A stretch of DNA of 28,708 bases, from the NCBI RefSeq assembly GCF_046044395.1, contig NZ_JBJUSG010000034.1, forward strand, positions 1 through 28,708. Direction: 5' to 3'. Below, one piece after another: positions 7,106-14,527 of the stretch. The notes under the pieces are model-generated. The model saw nothing but the letters and a program-made list of their open reading frames with translations, was not told where the DNA came from and searched no databases. The DNA comes from Magnetominusculus dajiuhuensis. GTDB lineage: Bacteria > Nitrospirota > Thermodesulfovibrionia > Thermodesulfovibrionales > Magnetobacteriaceae. Each line of letters starts with the position of its first letter. Positions within the stretch are counted from its first letter, which is position 1. Both the position numbers and the translations under genes were made by a program.

Positions 7106-7460
7106 ACACATCTTCCTCTGAGAACACCTTTTCGGCTATTTCTGTGCCGTCACTGTTTCTATAAAAGCAGCTTCTGTGTCCTGTGTGGCAGGCCCCCGGG
7201 CCATGTTGGATTACCTTTATGAGCACGGTGTCGCTGTCGCAGTCTATGAGGATTTCCTTTACCTCCTGCACATGCCCGGAGGTCTCGCCTTTTTTCCAAA
7301 ATTTTCCCCTTGAGCGCGACCAGAAATGAGTATATCCGGTAGCCACTGTTTCACTGAGAGACTGGGCGTTCATATAGGCCATCATCAAAACGGCCGAATC
7401 CCGCGCGTCCTGTATTATTACGGGGACAAGCCCTTTTTCGTCATACTTTATTGAAGTCAT
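7086..7460 (-). CDS. hisI: Phosphoribosyl-AMP cyclohydrolase
   Basis: HisI opens the ring of phosphoribosyl-AMP, step 3 of histidine synthesis, using zinc and magnesium. The 124-residue sequence has VLMMAYMNAQSL, TGYTHFWSRSR, the metal site DCDSDT, and ligands in GPGACHTGHRSCFYR (Cys-His-Cys). Start: ATG at 7460 (MTSIKYDEKG) with AAAGGAGAG just upstream. A TTG seven codons earlier (7481) falls before that ribosome site and is rejected. It lies 25 bases after the cyclic-nucleotide-binding-like gene and overlaps hisE. Other his genes are not in the window. Confidence 0.94.
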   Translation of the reverse strand: MTSIKYDEKGLVPVIIQDARDSAVLMMAYMNAQSLSETVATGYTHFWSRSRGKFWKKGETSGHVQEVKEILIDCDSDTVLIKVIQHGPGACHTGHRSCFYRNSDGTEIAEKVFSEEDVYGKKHP

Positions 7461-7485
7461 CTTCTCTCCTTTTGAGTTCAATTAT

Positions 7486-8352
7486 TTAAACTACGTCATC
7501 CATTGATGGTTCAGGATGTACGGCGTGTTTTCTTTCGCTTACAAGTTCTCTGTGCGTTTGCTGGAGCTTGTAAACGAGCCTTTGAATGATAAACAGTAAA
7601 ATATGGTAAGCGGCCTTTGGGTGTTCTTTCAGGAAATCCAGGAATTTTTTTCTGTCGAAACGCAAAAGGACACTTTCCTTTTCGGCGGTTACGTTAGCCG
7701 CTCTCTTTTCCTCTTCATATATGGAAGACACGCCGAACACATCGTTGTTGGAGAGTGTATAGATGAAAATCTCTTTGTCCCAGTCATCGGGATTATTTTT
7801 TGTTACTCTGAGAAAACCGGAGACGACGCAATAAAAGCATTCAGCCCGTTCACCTTCATAGATTATTCGTTCATTTTCTTTACACATTACTTTTTCCGAA
7901 ATGATGGCAAGGGCCTCAAGCGACATGTCGCTTATAGATTGGAACATCTTCACGCCACGCAGGATATCGCTCAACTCTACAAACCTCTCCATAGTTTGGC
8001 GAAAGGACTTCAACTCTGACACCATAACGTCTTCGGAGATAGTGCCCATGTTCACGAGGATTTCTCCGATATGTGGTCTCACCTTTTCTCTCTCATTGAG
8101 TATTTCAGTAACTTGAGCGCGAGTAAGATAGCCCTTTGCAAGGGCTGTTTCCTCGAAAGAAAGGTCGGTGTTTGTCTGCATAGTCAATATCTCATAGACT
8201 TTCTTCATATCGAGACAGTCCATGTTAAGGGCGGCCTCAATAAAGGGCGGAGTCTTTTCGCTCTGATACTTGAGGGCATATAATATGTCCTCTTCTGCTA
8301 TCAGCTTTTTTTTAAGCAGGTAATTACCGAAAAATAGTTTGTTTTCCATCAC
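7486..8352 (-). CDS. GspE/MshE-N-like repeats plus cyclic-nucleotide-binding-like domain
   Basis: This 288-residue protein has two parts. Residues 1-120 carry three related helical repeats (NYLLKKKLIAEEDILYALKYQ, AKGYLTRAQVTEIL, GEILVNMGTISEDVM), the pattern of MshE/GspE N-terminal domains that in some proteins bind c-di-GMP. Residues about 135-265 resemble a CRP-type cyclic-nucleotide domain (FQSISDMSLEALAIISEK, YCVVSGFLRV, IYTLSNNDVFGVSSIYEEEKRAANV). The phosphate-binding cassette is off-consensus: FGVSS replaces FGE-hA, though the Arg in KRAANV is present. There is no HTH output domain. It overlaps cutA by 4 bases (ATGA), so it belongs to the same operon. The ligand is unknown. Confidence 0.72.
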   Translation of the reverse strand: MMENKLFFGNYLLKKKLIAEEDILYALKYQSEKTPPFIEAALNMDCLDMKKVYEILTMQTNTDLSFEETALAKGYLTRAQVTEILNEREKVRPHIGEILVNMGTISEDVMVSELKSFRQTMERFVELSDILRGVKMFQSISDMSLEALAIISEKVMCKENERIIYEGERAECFYCVVSGFLRVTKNNPDDWDKEIFIYTLSNNDVFGVSSIYEEEKRAANVTAEKESVLLRFDRKKFLDFLKEHPKAAYHILLFIIQRLVYKLQQTHRELVSERKHAVHPEPSMDDVV

Positions 8353-8654
8353 GAGTTAAGCCACTCCATGTACTCCTCATTGCCTTCCACTATGGGCAGG
8401 GCAATGATCTCTGGTACGGTATATGGGTGAAGCCCTTTGACCTTTGACATTAGGGCAGAGAAATTCGCCTTTTTTGCCTTTATTATCAGCAGCAGCTCCT
8501 GTTCATCCTGCACCTTGCCTTCCCATAGGAATATGGATTTAATATCATGCACGATGTTGACGCACTTTGCCAGATTTGCGCTGACGAGGGCATCAGCTAT
8601 GGCCGTAGCGACCGTCTCATCGGGTACGGTTACTAAGACTATGTAAAAATCCAT
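8349..8654 (-). CDS. cutA: CutA1-family divalent-cation tolerance protein
   Basis: This 101-residue protein belongs to the small trimeric CutA1 family, linked to copper/divalent-cation tolerance in E. coli, though its true role is unsettled. Signatures: IVLVTVPDETVATAIADALV at the N-terminus, LAKCVNIV, IFLWEGKVQDEQELLLIIKA, LHPYTVPEIIALPI and EEYMEWL at the end. Length matches the family. It begins 15 bases after the MBOAT gene and ends in a 4-base overlap with the next gene. A GGAGGAGATT ribosome site precedes the ATG. Confidence 0.93.
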   Translation of the reverse strand: MDFYIVLVTVPDETVATAIADALVSANLAKCVNIVHDIKSIFLWEGKVQDEQELLLIIKAKKANFSALMSKVKGLHPYTVPEIIALPIVEGNEEYMEWLNS

Positions 8655-8669
8655 CAGTTCAATCTCCTC

Positions 8670-10145
8670 CTAAAACCTGAAATAGATAAACGGATTATAT
8701 GTGCCCGTTGCCAGAGACATTGAACAGAGCAGGAGCACCAGGAAAAGAAACCCTATATACAAACCCGACATGCTAAACTTAAAGATATCAGACAGAAAAA
8801 GATTTCCCTCTATTACGATTTTCAGTCTTTCATAAAGCGCACCCATCAAGGGCAAAACCGGCGCAGAGAAAATAATAGCAACGGGAAGGACAATAAGTAT
8901 CTCATTGTTAAGAAACGCGCCCATCGGATATAACATGCCACCTCCGGCACCAAGTCCGGCCATCGCCTTTAGAAATGCCGCGGCGTATTGAAACGTATCC
9001 GCCCTAAAGAATACCCAGCCAACAAGGACAATAGAGAGTGCGTAAACGTGGGCAATGGGTGGCCACACCCGCTTTAAGAGTTTCTCCAGGCCTAGCCGTT
9101 CAAGCACCATGAACAGGCCGTGAAAAAGTCCCCATACGACAAAATTCCAGCTTGCCCCGTGCCAAAACCCCGTGCAGAAAAACACTATTATCAAATTCAG
9201 ATAGAGTCTCGCCGTGCTTACGCGGTTACCCCCAAGCGGCAAGTAGAGATAATCCCTGAACCACCTTGACAACGATATGTGCCATCGCTGCCAAAACTCG
9301 CGAATGGATTTCGCTATGTATGGGTAGTTGAAGTTCTCCAGAAACTCAAAGCCAAACATCCGGCCAAGTCCGATTGCCATGTCTGAGTAGCCGGAGAAGT
9401 CAAAATATATCTGAAGACTGTATGTCACCACGCCAAGCCACGCAAGAGGCGCTGTGAGTTCATGGCTGGGGATAGCGAAAATCTTGTCAGCGACGCCTCC
9501 CATGGCGTTTGCTATGAGGACTTTTTTCCCAAGTCCGAGGACAAACCGCCGCACACCGGAGGCAAACTTATCAATAGTCGTTGCGCGGGTAAGGAGCTGT
9601 GTTGCCACATCGTGATATCTTATTATCGGGCCTGCCACCAATTGCGGGAAGAACATGATATAGAGGGCAAGATTTGGCAGGCTGGCCTTTTTGACGTCTG
9701 TGTACTCTCCCTTTGTTTGCTTTCTGTAAAGGTCTATAACATAAGACAGGCTGTGAAACGTATAGAAGGAAATGCCCAGTGGCAGATGGACTTCCTTCAT
9801 GACTATTTTTTCATAACCGGCATAGACTACGAGGTAGTTTAAATTATTAACGATAAAATTCGCGTATTTGAAAAACACAAGAAGAGACAAGTTTGCAATT
9901 ACCGCGTAGGCCAGTGCCCTCTTAGGGGCAATCAGGTGTGAGTCTTCAAGCAGGAAGGCAAAGAAGTAGTTTATTAAGATTGACAGGAGCATAAGGAGTA
10001 AAAACGCCCCTTCTCCCCACGCGTAAAACAACATGCTCACCGCGAGCAGGAATACGTTTCGAACCTGGGTGTTTTTAAGGCTGAGGCCGATAAGCAGCGT
10101 CAGCGGAAGAAAGAGAAACAGAAACAGAGGCGAGCTAAATACCAT
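8670..10145 (-). CDS. MBOAT-family O-acyltransferase, AlgI-like
   Basis: This 491-residue polytopic membrane protein should pass acetyl groups across the inner membrane for polysaccharide O-acetylation. It starts with FSSPLFLFLFLPLTLLIGL and AVSMLFYAWGEG. The core MBOAT block is FWQRWHISLSRWFRDYLYLP, followed by FFCTGFWHGASWNFVVWG, in which the invariant His of the superfamily lies. About ten or more hydrophobic spans are visible. AlgI proteins pair with an AlgJ/AlgX-type SGNH protein; the only one in the window is at 667-2478, about 6 kb away on the other strand. It is first in the operon with cutA, the CNB-like gene, hisI and hisE. No clear ribosome site precedes the ATG. Confidence 0.9.
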   Translation of the reverse strand: MVFSSPLFLFLFLPLTLLIGLSLKNTQVRNVFLLAVSMLFYAWGEGAFLLLMLLSILINYFFAFLLEDSHLIAPKRALAYAVIANLSLLVFFKYANFIVNNLNYLVVYAGYEKIVMKEVHLPLGISFYTFHSLSYVIDLYRKQTKGEYTDVKKASLPNLALYIMFFPQLVAGPIIRYHDVATQLLTRATTIDKFASGVRRFVLGLGKKVLIANAMGGVADKIFAIPSHELTAPLAWLGVVTYSLQIYFDFSGYSDMAIGLGRMFGFEFLENFNYPYIAKSIREFWQRWHISLSRWFRDYLYLPLGGNRVSTARLYLNLIIVFFCTGFWHGASWNFVVWGLFHGLFMVLERLGLEKLLKRVWPPIAHVYALSIVLVGWVFFRADTFQYAAAFLKAMAGLGAGGGMLYPMGAFLNNEILIVLPVAIIFSAPVLPLMGALYERLKIVIEGNLFLSDIFKFSMSGLYIGFLFLVLLLCSMSLATGTYNPFIYFRF

Positions 10146-10289
10146 GTGTCAGTATGCCCGCGCAGGCCGCGTCAAAGACGAGCCGCCCATGCTCATGGAA
10201 TTATCTAACCGCATTGCCATATCACCGTGGGGATTTTAGCCTTTTTCAACCAAAAAACGCAAGAACCATGCCCGGAGGCAATTAAATCC

Positions 10290-10319
10290 TTGACAATGGC
10301 TAAAACAGTGATTTATCAT
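10290..10319 (+). promoter_or_regulatory. Promoter of rpiB-glyA
   Basis: TTGACA (10290-10295) and TATCAT (10314-10319) lie 18 bases apart. The expected start is close to the GGAG ribosome site at 10327-10330. Confidence 0.6.
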
Positions 10320-10338
10320 ACCCCTTGGAGATTTTCAA

Positions 10339-10794
10339 ATGGTGATAGCGATAGGGAGTGACCATGCCGGTGTCGAACTTAAGGCTCAGATATGTGGGCT
10401 GTTAAAAAGTGAAGGCATTGAGGTAAGAGATGTCGGGACGAGCGGCAAGGCGTCGGTGGATTATCCTGATTATGGAGCGAAGGCGGCTGAGGCCGTGTCC
10501 AGGGGGCAGGTTGACGCGGCGGTGCTTATTTGCGGCAGCGGGATAGGCATGTCCATAGTAGCGAACAAGTACAAACACGTACGGGCGGCGCTGTGCCACG
10601 ACGCATTTACGGCAAAGATGAGCAGACAACACAACAATGCCAACGTATTAGTGATGGGCAGCAGGGTAATCACAGAGGAGTTGGCCGCCGAAATACTAAA
10701 GGCATGGCTTCACTCGGAGTATGAAGGCGGGCGGCACGAGCAGAGGCTGAATAAAATCTCAATAATAGAGGAATCCATTGAATCAAAGACTTGA
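10339..10794 (+). CDS. rpiB: Ribose-5-phosphate isomerase B
   Basis: RpiB interconverts ribose 5-phosphate and ribulose 5-phosphate in the pentose phosphate pathway. The 151-residue protein has IAIGSDHAGVELK at the N-terminus, VDYPDYG, the catalytic-cysteine loop LICGSGIGMSIVANK (C65), RAALCHDAF and ARQHNNANVL-like sequence (SRQHNNANVLVMGSR). Length is normal. Start: ATG with GGAG 8 bases upstream. It overlaps glyA by 17 bases; the rpiB-glyA pairing is common in bacteria and suggests coupled translation. Confidence 0.95.
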   Translation: MVIAIGSDHAGVELKAQICGLLKSEGIEVRDVGTSGKASVDYPDYGAKAAEAVSRGQVDAAVLICGSGIGMSIVANKYKHVRAALCHDAFTAKMSRQHNNANVLVMGSRVITEELAAEILKAWLHSEYEGGRHEQRLNKISIIEESIESKT

Positions 10795-12031
10795 CGCAAT
10801 GAAGCAGGCTGACCCTGACATATACGAGGCAATAATGGGGGAGCTGCAAAGGGAGCAGGATAAGCTGGTATTGATAGCGTCGGAGAACTATGCCTCTCCT
10901 GCGGTAATGGAGGCGCAAGGCTCAGTATTTACGAACAAATACGCCGAGGGCTATCCAAACAAGAGATACTATGGCGGCTGTGAGTATGTTGACATAGTGG
11001 AGTCACTGGCGATAGAACGTGCGAAGGGAATTTTTGCGGCGGAGCATGTCAATGTCCAGGCGCACTCTGGTTCACAGGCAAACATGGCGGTGTTTTTTGC
11101 CGCGCTCAGGCCTGGAGATAAGATATTGGGCATGGACCTGCGTCACGGCGGGCATTTAACGCACGGGGCGGCCGTGAATTTCTCTGGAATGATATATGAA
11201 AACGTATTCTACGGCGTTGATAAGGAGACGGGCTATATAGATTACGAGGCCGCAAGAGAGCAGGCGCTGAGGCACAGGCCAAAGATGATAGTGGCGGGGG
11301 CGAGCGCGTATTCAAGAATAATAGATTTTGAGAGATTCTCAACAATAGCGGCTGAGGTAGATGCGATGTTGTTAGTGGACATAGCGCATATAGCGGGTTT
11401 AGTTGCGGCGGGGCTGCACCCATCGCCCGTGCCATATGCGGACTTTGTCACATCATCAACGCACAAAACCCTGAGGGGTCCTCGCGGCGGGATGATCATG
11501 TGCAGGGGCAAATACGCTAAATCGGTAGATAAGGCGGTGTTTCCTGGTGTACAGGGCGGGCCGCTGGTGCATGTCATAGCGGCAAAGGCTGTGGCGTTTA
11601 AAGAGGTGCTAACCGATGGGTTTAAGGAGTATCAGGGGCGGATAATAAAGAACGCGCATCGCCTGAGCGAGGAGTTAAAGGGCAGGGGATATAAAATAAT
11701 ATCAGGCGGTACGGACACGCATTTGATGTTGGTTGACCTAAGGAGCAAGGGCGTTACGGGCGTAGAGGCCGAGCAGGCGCTTGACCGTGCTGACATAACG
11801 GTGAATAAGAATTCAATCCCATATGACGATAAACCGGCAACTGTGACAAGCGGCATGAGGTTGGGCACACCGGCGTTGACGACACGGGGCTTTACAGAGG
11901 AGGACATGGCGGTGGTGGCCGACATAATAGATAAAGTGATTACCAACCCTGCTGAGGCCCGTAACGTGGAAGACCAGAGGCAACGCGTCAGGGAGCTATG
12001 CAAAAAGAAACCAATCTATGAAAACCTGTAG
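10778..12031 (+). CDS. glyA: Serine hydroxymethyltransferase
   Basis: GlyA converts serine and tetrahydrofolate to glycine and 5,10-methylene-THF, using PLP. At 417 residues it is full length. Motifs: LIASENYASP, NKYAEGYPNKRYYGG, NVQAHSGSQANMAV, DIAHIAGLVAAG, and the PLP-lysine loop VTSSTHKTLRGPRGG (K230). Start: a TTG at 10778 with GAGGA 5 bases upstream; the first ATG (10799) lacks a ribosome site and would shorten the usual N-terminal helix. It supplies the cofactor used by MetF, PanB and ThyX, encoded later in the window. Confidence 0.96.
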   Translation: MNQRLDAMKQADPDIYEAIMGELQREQDKLVLIASENYASPAVMEAQGSVFTNKYAEGYPNKRYYGGCEYVDIVESLAIERAKGIFAAEHVNVQAHSGSQANMAVFFAALRPGDKILGMDLRHGGHLTHGAAVNFSGMIYENVFYGVDKETGYIDYEAAREQALRHRPKMIVAGASAYSRIIDFERFSTIAAEVDAMLLVDIAHIAGLVAAGLHPSPVPYADFVTSSTHKTLRGPRGGMIMCRGKYAKSVDKAVFPGVQGGPLVHVIAAKAVAFKEVLTDGFKEYQGRIIKNAHRLSEELKGRGYKIISGGTDTHLMLVDLRSKGVTGVEAEQALDRADITVNKNSIPYDDKPATVTSGMRLGTPALTTRGFTEEDMAVVADIIDKVITNPAEARNVEDQRQRVRELCKKKPIYENL

Positions 12032-12042
12032 CGGCAGCGCAT

Positions 12043-12072
12043 TTGACATGAGCCGGGGGGATTAATTACAAT
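12043..12072 (+). promoter_or_regulatory. Promoter of the tRNA pair
   Basis: TTGACA (12043-12048) and TACAAT (12067-12072) lie 18 bases apart. Transcription would start just before tRNA-Gln at 12087. Confidence 0.65.
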
Positions 12073-12086
12073 AGTGGTTGAAAGGA

Positions 12087-12157
12087 TGGGGAGTCGTCTA
12101 ATGGCAGGACAGCAGACTCTGGATTTGCCTGTAGGGGTTCGAGTCCTCTCTCCCCAG
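12087..12157 (+). tRNA. tRNA-Gln (anticodon CTG)
   Basis: The acceptor stem TGGGGAG pairs with CTCCCCA, with discriminator G. The anticodon stem GCAGA pairs with TTTGC, giving the 7-base loop CTCTGGA with anticodon CTG, which reads CAG. The T-arm AGGGG-TTCGAGT-CCTCT is intact. The genomic sequence does not encode CCA here (AGTAA follows), so the tail must be added. Confidence 0.93.
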
Positions 12158-12164
12158 TAAAAAA

Positions 12165-12240
12165 GGTCCCATCGTCTAGTGGCCCAGGACGTGGCCCTCT
12201 CAAGGCTGAAACACGGGTTCGACTCCCGTTGGGACCACCA
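12165..12240 (+). tRNA. tRNA-Glu (anticodon CTC)
   Basis: The acceptor stem GGTCCCA pairs with TGGGACC, followed by discriminator A and an encoded CCA end (12238-12240). The anticodon loop CTCTCAA gives anticodon CTC, which reads GAG. The first two pairs of the anticodon stem (TGGCC with GGCTG) are wobble pairs. The T-arm is ACGGG-TTCGACT-CCCGT. It lies 7 bases after tRNA-Gln, so both are probably cut from one transcript. Confidence 0.94.
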
Positions 12241-12295
12241 AATACTAGCTCAACGCACTTAGAAATGTATCATAACGGATGTTCCCCTTCCTTAT

Positions 12296-12538
12296 TTACC
12301 GTTTAGGCGGTTGCCCATCAGGACGCGGTTGCCTGGCGGCGTTGAGTACGCGGCGCAATACAGGGCTACCGAACAACGGGCGCTCGCACAGTGAGCGTGT
12401 TTTCTCGGCAACCTCACCGTATGGGTCTGCCCGAATTACGGTAATCAATGCCACCCAGTCAGGAACCTCGCCCCTGTCTATTATGTCCTCAATTGCCGCA
12501 ATCGTGAATTCCTCATGCGTCAGGTGGCGGTGCTTCAT
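12296..12538 (-). CDS. Small protein paired with the nucleotidyltransferase; putative antitoxin/partner
   Basis: This 80-residue protein reads HLTHEEFTIAAIEDIIDRG, then VPDWVALITVIRADPYGEVA, with a basic C-terminal tail (RPDGQPPKR). Small helical proteins of this look (IDRG..W..L...I..DP) accompany nucleotidyltransferase genes in putative toxin-antitoxin pairs, as I recall; I do not recognise a named family. Its start overlaps the stop of the upstream gene by 4 bases (ATGA), so the two are coupled. Arginine codons are mostly CGN, unlike the AGG/AGA of native neighbours. It ends 55 bases from tRNA-Glu. Partner or antitoxin function is inference. Confidence 0.6.
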   Translation of the reverse strand: MKHRHLTHEEFTIAAIEDIIDRGEVPDWVALITVIRADPYGEVAEKTRSLCERPLFGSPVLRRVLNAARQPRPDGQPPKR

Positions 12539-13311
12539 GTGTCAAATCCCTCCTCTAACTTGTCATGGGGCAGTTTTTGGCCCGCCGATAATGGAGCAAC
12601 ACCTAACGCCTTCTCGCAAACAATTAGTAACATGTCAGACAATTTGCCGCATATATCGGAGACATACCCCCATTGATCAAATGGAGGATGAACGCCCTTG
12701 TATTGCGCAAGGTCAACTTTATCAAGGTCATAGGGCGGCGGCGCGGCAAGCTGCGTTATCAGTTGAGTGCGCACAACCCACGCTCTGCCGCTCTTTTGCG
12801 GGTAGAGTTCATCCATGCTCATCAGCGCATGAGCGGCGGCCTCAAGCCCCATGTGCGCCGTGAGAGCGGCCAAATCGAGGTAGTCGCGCGTTGCATTACG
12901 CTGCAAACAGAGAAACGCCTTGATTCGCAGCACTTCCGGCAATGTCGGCAAAACCACATCATGGCCGCCCACATGCATGACCGTGGTTTCCAAAGGCCGC
13001 TCACGCCGCAATTGACGCACACCCGTCTCAACGCCATCCAGAGATCCAAGGATTAAAACCGGCCGTTTGACACGAGCCGTCTCCCATCCGGAAACCGCCT
13101 CCAGTTCAGACAAAACGGTATCGAAGCGCTCACGGAGATCGGGCAGAACATGGTCGTGGTCAAACGAGAAACGATGCCCAGCGTAAAGTGCTGAAGCCGT
13201 TCCACCGACAAGCACAGCCTCAGGCAACACGCTTTGCAGCCGGCAAAGTGACGCCAGCACGGCTTCCCATGCGTGCCCTTTCACACCGGAGTGTTCGTCA
13301 TTTTGGCTCAT
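12535..13311 (-). CDS. AbiEii/MNT-type nucleotidyltransferase-like protein
   Basis: This 258-residue protein shows the nucleotidyltransferase core: VLVGGTASALYAGHRFSFDHDHVLPDL, i.e. GG-x-A followed by a D-x-D metal pair (SFDHDH). Later come LPTLPEVLRIKAFLCLQRNATRDYLDLAAL, where K and the R-D-YLDLAAL block are typical of AbiEii/AbiGii-like toxin proteins. Such enzymes act in abortive-infection or toxin-antitoxin modules; some modify tRNA 3' ends. CGN arginine codons and a different third-base pattern suggest transfer from another genome. There is no ribosome site before the ATG, but a promoter is placed so that the mRNA would begin at or near it. The small gene at 12296-12538 follows with a 4-base overlap. 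Confidence 0.72.
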   Translation of the reverse strand: MSQNDEHSGVKGHAWEAVLASLCRLQSVLPEAVLVGGTASALYAGHRFSFDHDHVLPDLRERFDTVLSELEAVSGWETARVKRPVLILGSLDGVETGVRQLRRERPLETTVMHVGGHDVVLPTLPEVLRIKAFLCLQRNATRDYLDLAALTAHMGLEAAAHALMSMDELYPQKSGRAWVVRTQLITQLAAPPPYDLDKVDLAQYKGVHPPFDQWGYVSDICGKLSDMLLIVCEKALGVAPLSAGQKLPHDKLEEGFDT

Positions 13312-13316
13312 AATCC

Positions 13317-13345
13317 ATTATATCACAAAGAGTTACAGATGGCAA
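13317..13345 (-). promoter_or_regulatory. Promoter of the nucleotidyltransferase pair
   Basis: On the minus strand, TTGCCA (13340-13345) and a perfect TATAAT (13317-13322) lie 17 bases apart. The -10 box ends only 5 bases before the ATG at 13311, so the transcript should be leaderless or nearly so. Confidence 0.6.
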
Positions 13346-13381
13346 TGTTTCACTATGCAGACATCATATACCCGAATAAAC

Positions 13382-14527
13382 TCATCGCGGCAGGGTTATC
13401 TTTCCCAGTACAACCTCGCGCGCGGCGCCGGTTGCGGATGGTAAATTGCCCGGCATACACCTCAACGTCCTCATCCCCAGAATGGCAAAGCATACCGCCT
13501 CTCTTGCCTCCGCCTCAATTCCATATTCGCCGATATTCCTTAATTCAATGCCCCGCAATAATTCACGCAGGAGGCCCATCAGAAACAGATTTTTTGAGCC
13601 TCCACCGGCCGCTATAAGCTCATCCGGCTTGTACGGGGTTATTGATTTAAATATTGTTCTGGCAGTCAGGTGCGCCAAGGTTGACAGTATGTCCTCCGGC
13701 GGCAGAGAACTCCATCGCGCTACTATGTCCTCGGCCATGCGTGTGCCGAAGAGTTCGCGGCCTGTGGATTTTGGCGGACGCCTCTTGTAGTATGGATGGC
13801 TTAGCAGCTCAGTGAGCATGGTTTCGTTTAGTCGCCCCTTTTTTGCCATAGAGCCGTTTTTGTCGAATGTCTGTTTTCCATTTGAGAATATCCTTACGGC
13901 CTCGTCCATCAGGGCATTGCCAGGGCCTGTGTCAAAGGCTATGGTATCTTCTGGTCTTTCCCCAATTATCGTTACGTTTGCGATGCCACCGATGTTCAGC
14001 ACGGCGCGCGTACTTCCCGATTTTTTAAATAACAGGTAATCGGCAAGGGGCACAAGCGGTGCGCCCTCCCCACCTGCGGCCATGTCCTTTGTCCTGAACC
14101 CGGAGACGGTAACTATCCCCGTGCGCTCTGCTATTACGGCCGACTCCCCTATCTGAAGCGTAGAACCGCCGCCCTTTCCATTTGGCGGGACGTGGCAGAT
14201 GGTCTGGCCGTGTGACGCGATGCAGTCTACGTCTTTGGGGTCAACCCCGGCGAGTGCCATTACCTTAAGGGCCGCCTTTGAAAATACCTCGCCAAGCGTA
14301 AAATTCAACCTGCATATGTGTTGGGTATCCCCTGTGAAGGCCTGCCTGACCGCGTCTCTTAATTTCTTGTCGTACGGCATGTGTAAGTGTCTTATTACCC
14401 TGACTTTGATGTGGCTGCTGTCTGTATCCTTAATCTCCACCAATGCCGCGTCAACGCCGTCATGCGACGTGCCGGACATGAGGCCAACAATCAAAAAGGC
14501 GTCTTTTTCTGAAAACCCGCTCAACAC
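13382..14527 (-). CDS. anmK: Anhydro-N-acetylmuramic acid kinase
   Basis: AnmK cleaves and phosphorylates 1,6-anhydro-MurNAc to MurNAc 6-phosphate in cell-wall recycling. The 381-residue protein has the ATP-site signature IVGLMSGTSHDGVDAALVE, CIASHGQTICH, VLNIGGIANVTII, AFDTGPGNALMDEA and LIAAGGGSKN. Length matches the family (about 370-390). Start: a GTG at 14527 with GAGAGG about 8 bases upstream; it overlaps the murQ stop by 7 bases, so translation is coupled. Its product is the substrate of the adjacent MurQ. Confidence 0.95.
   Translation of the reverse strand: MLSGFSEKDAFLIVGLMSGTSHDGVDAALVEIKDTDSSHIKVRVIRHLHMPYDKKLRDAVRQAFTGDTQHICRLNFTLGEVFSKAALKVMALAGVDPKDVDCIASHGQTICHVPPNGKGGGSTLQIGESAVIAERTGIVTVSGFRTKDMAAGGEGAPLVPLADYLLFKKSGSTRAVLNIGGIANVTIIGERPEDTIAFDTGPGNALMDEAVRIFSNGKQTFDKNGSMAKKGRLNETMLTELLSHPYYKRRPPKSTGRELFGTRMAEDIVARWSSLPPEDILSTLAHLTARTIFKSITPYKPDELIAAGGGSKNLFLMGLLRELLRGIELRNIGEYGIEAEAREAVCFAILGMRTLRCMPGNLPSATGAAREVVLGKITLPR

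Noticed and set aside
10146..10338. Riboswitch between the MBOAT gene and rpiB
   Set aside because: Only an rpiB promoter is visible; no known conserved riboswitch core was recognised.
12279..13056. Plus-strand frames opposite the NTase pair
   Set aside because: They are mirror images of GC-rich minus-strand genes and show no protein-like motifs.
12241..13381. Integrated island with att sites at tRNA-Glu
   Set aside because: I found no duplicate of the tRNA 3' end at the far side of the NTase pair and no integrase.
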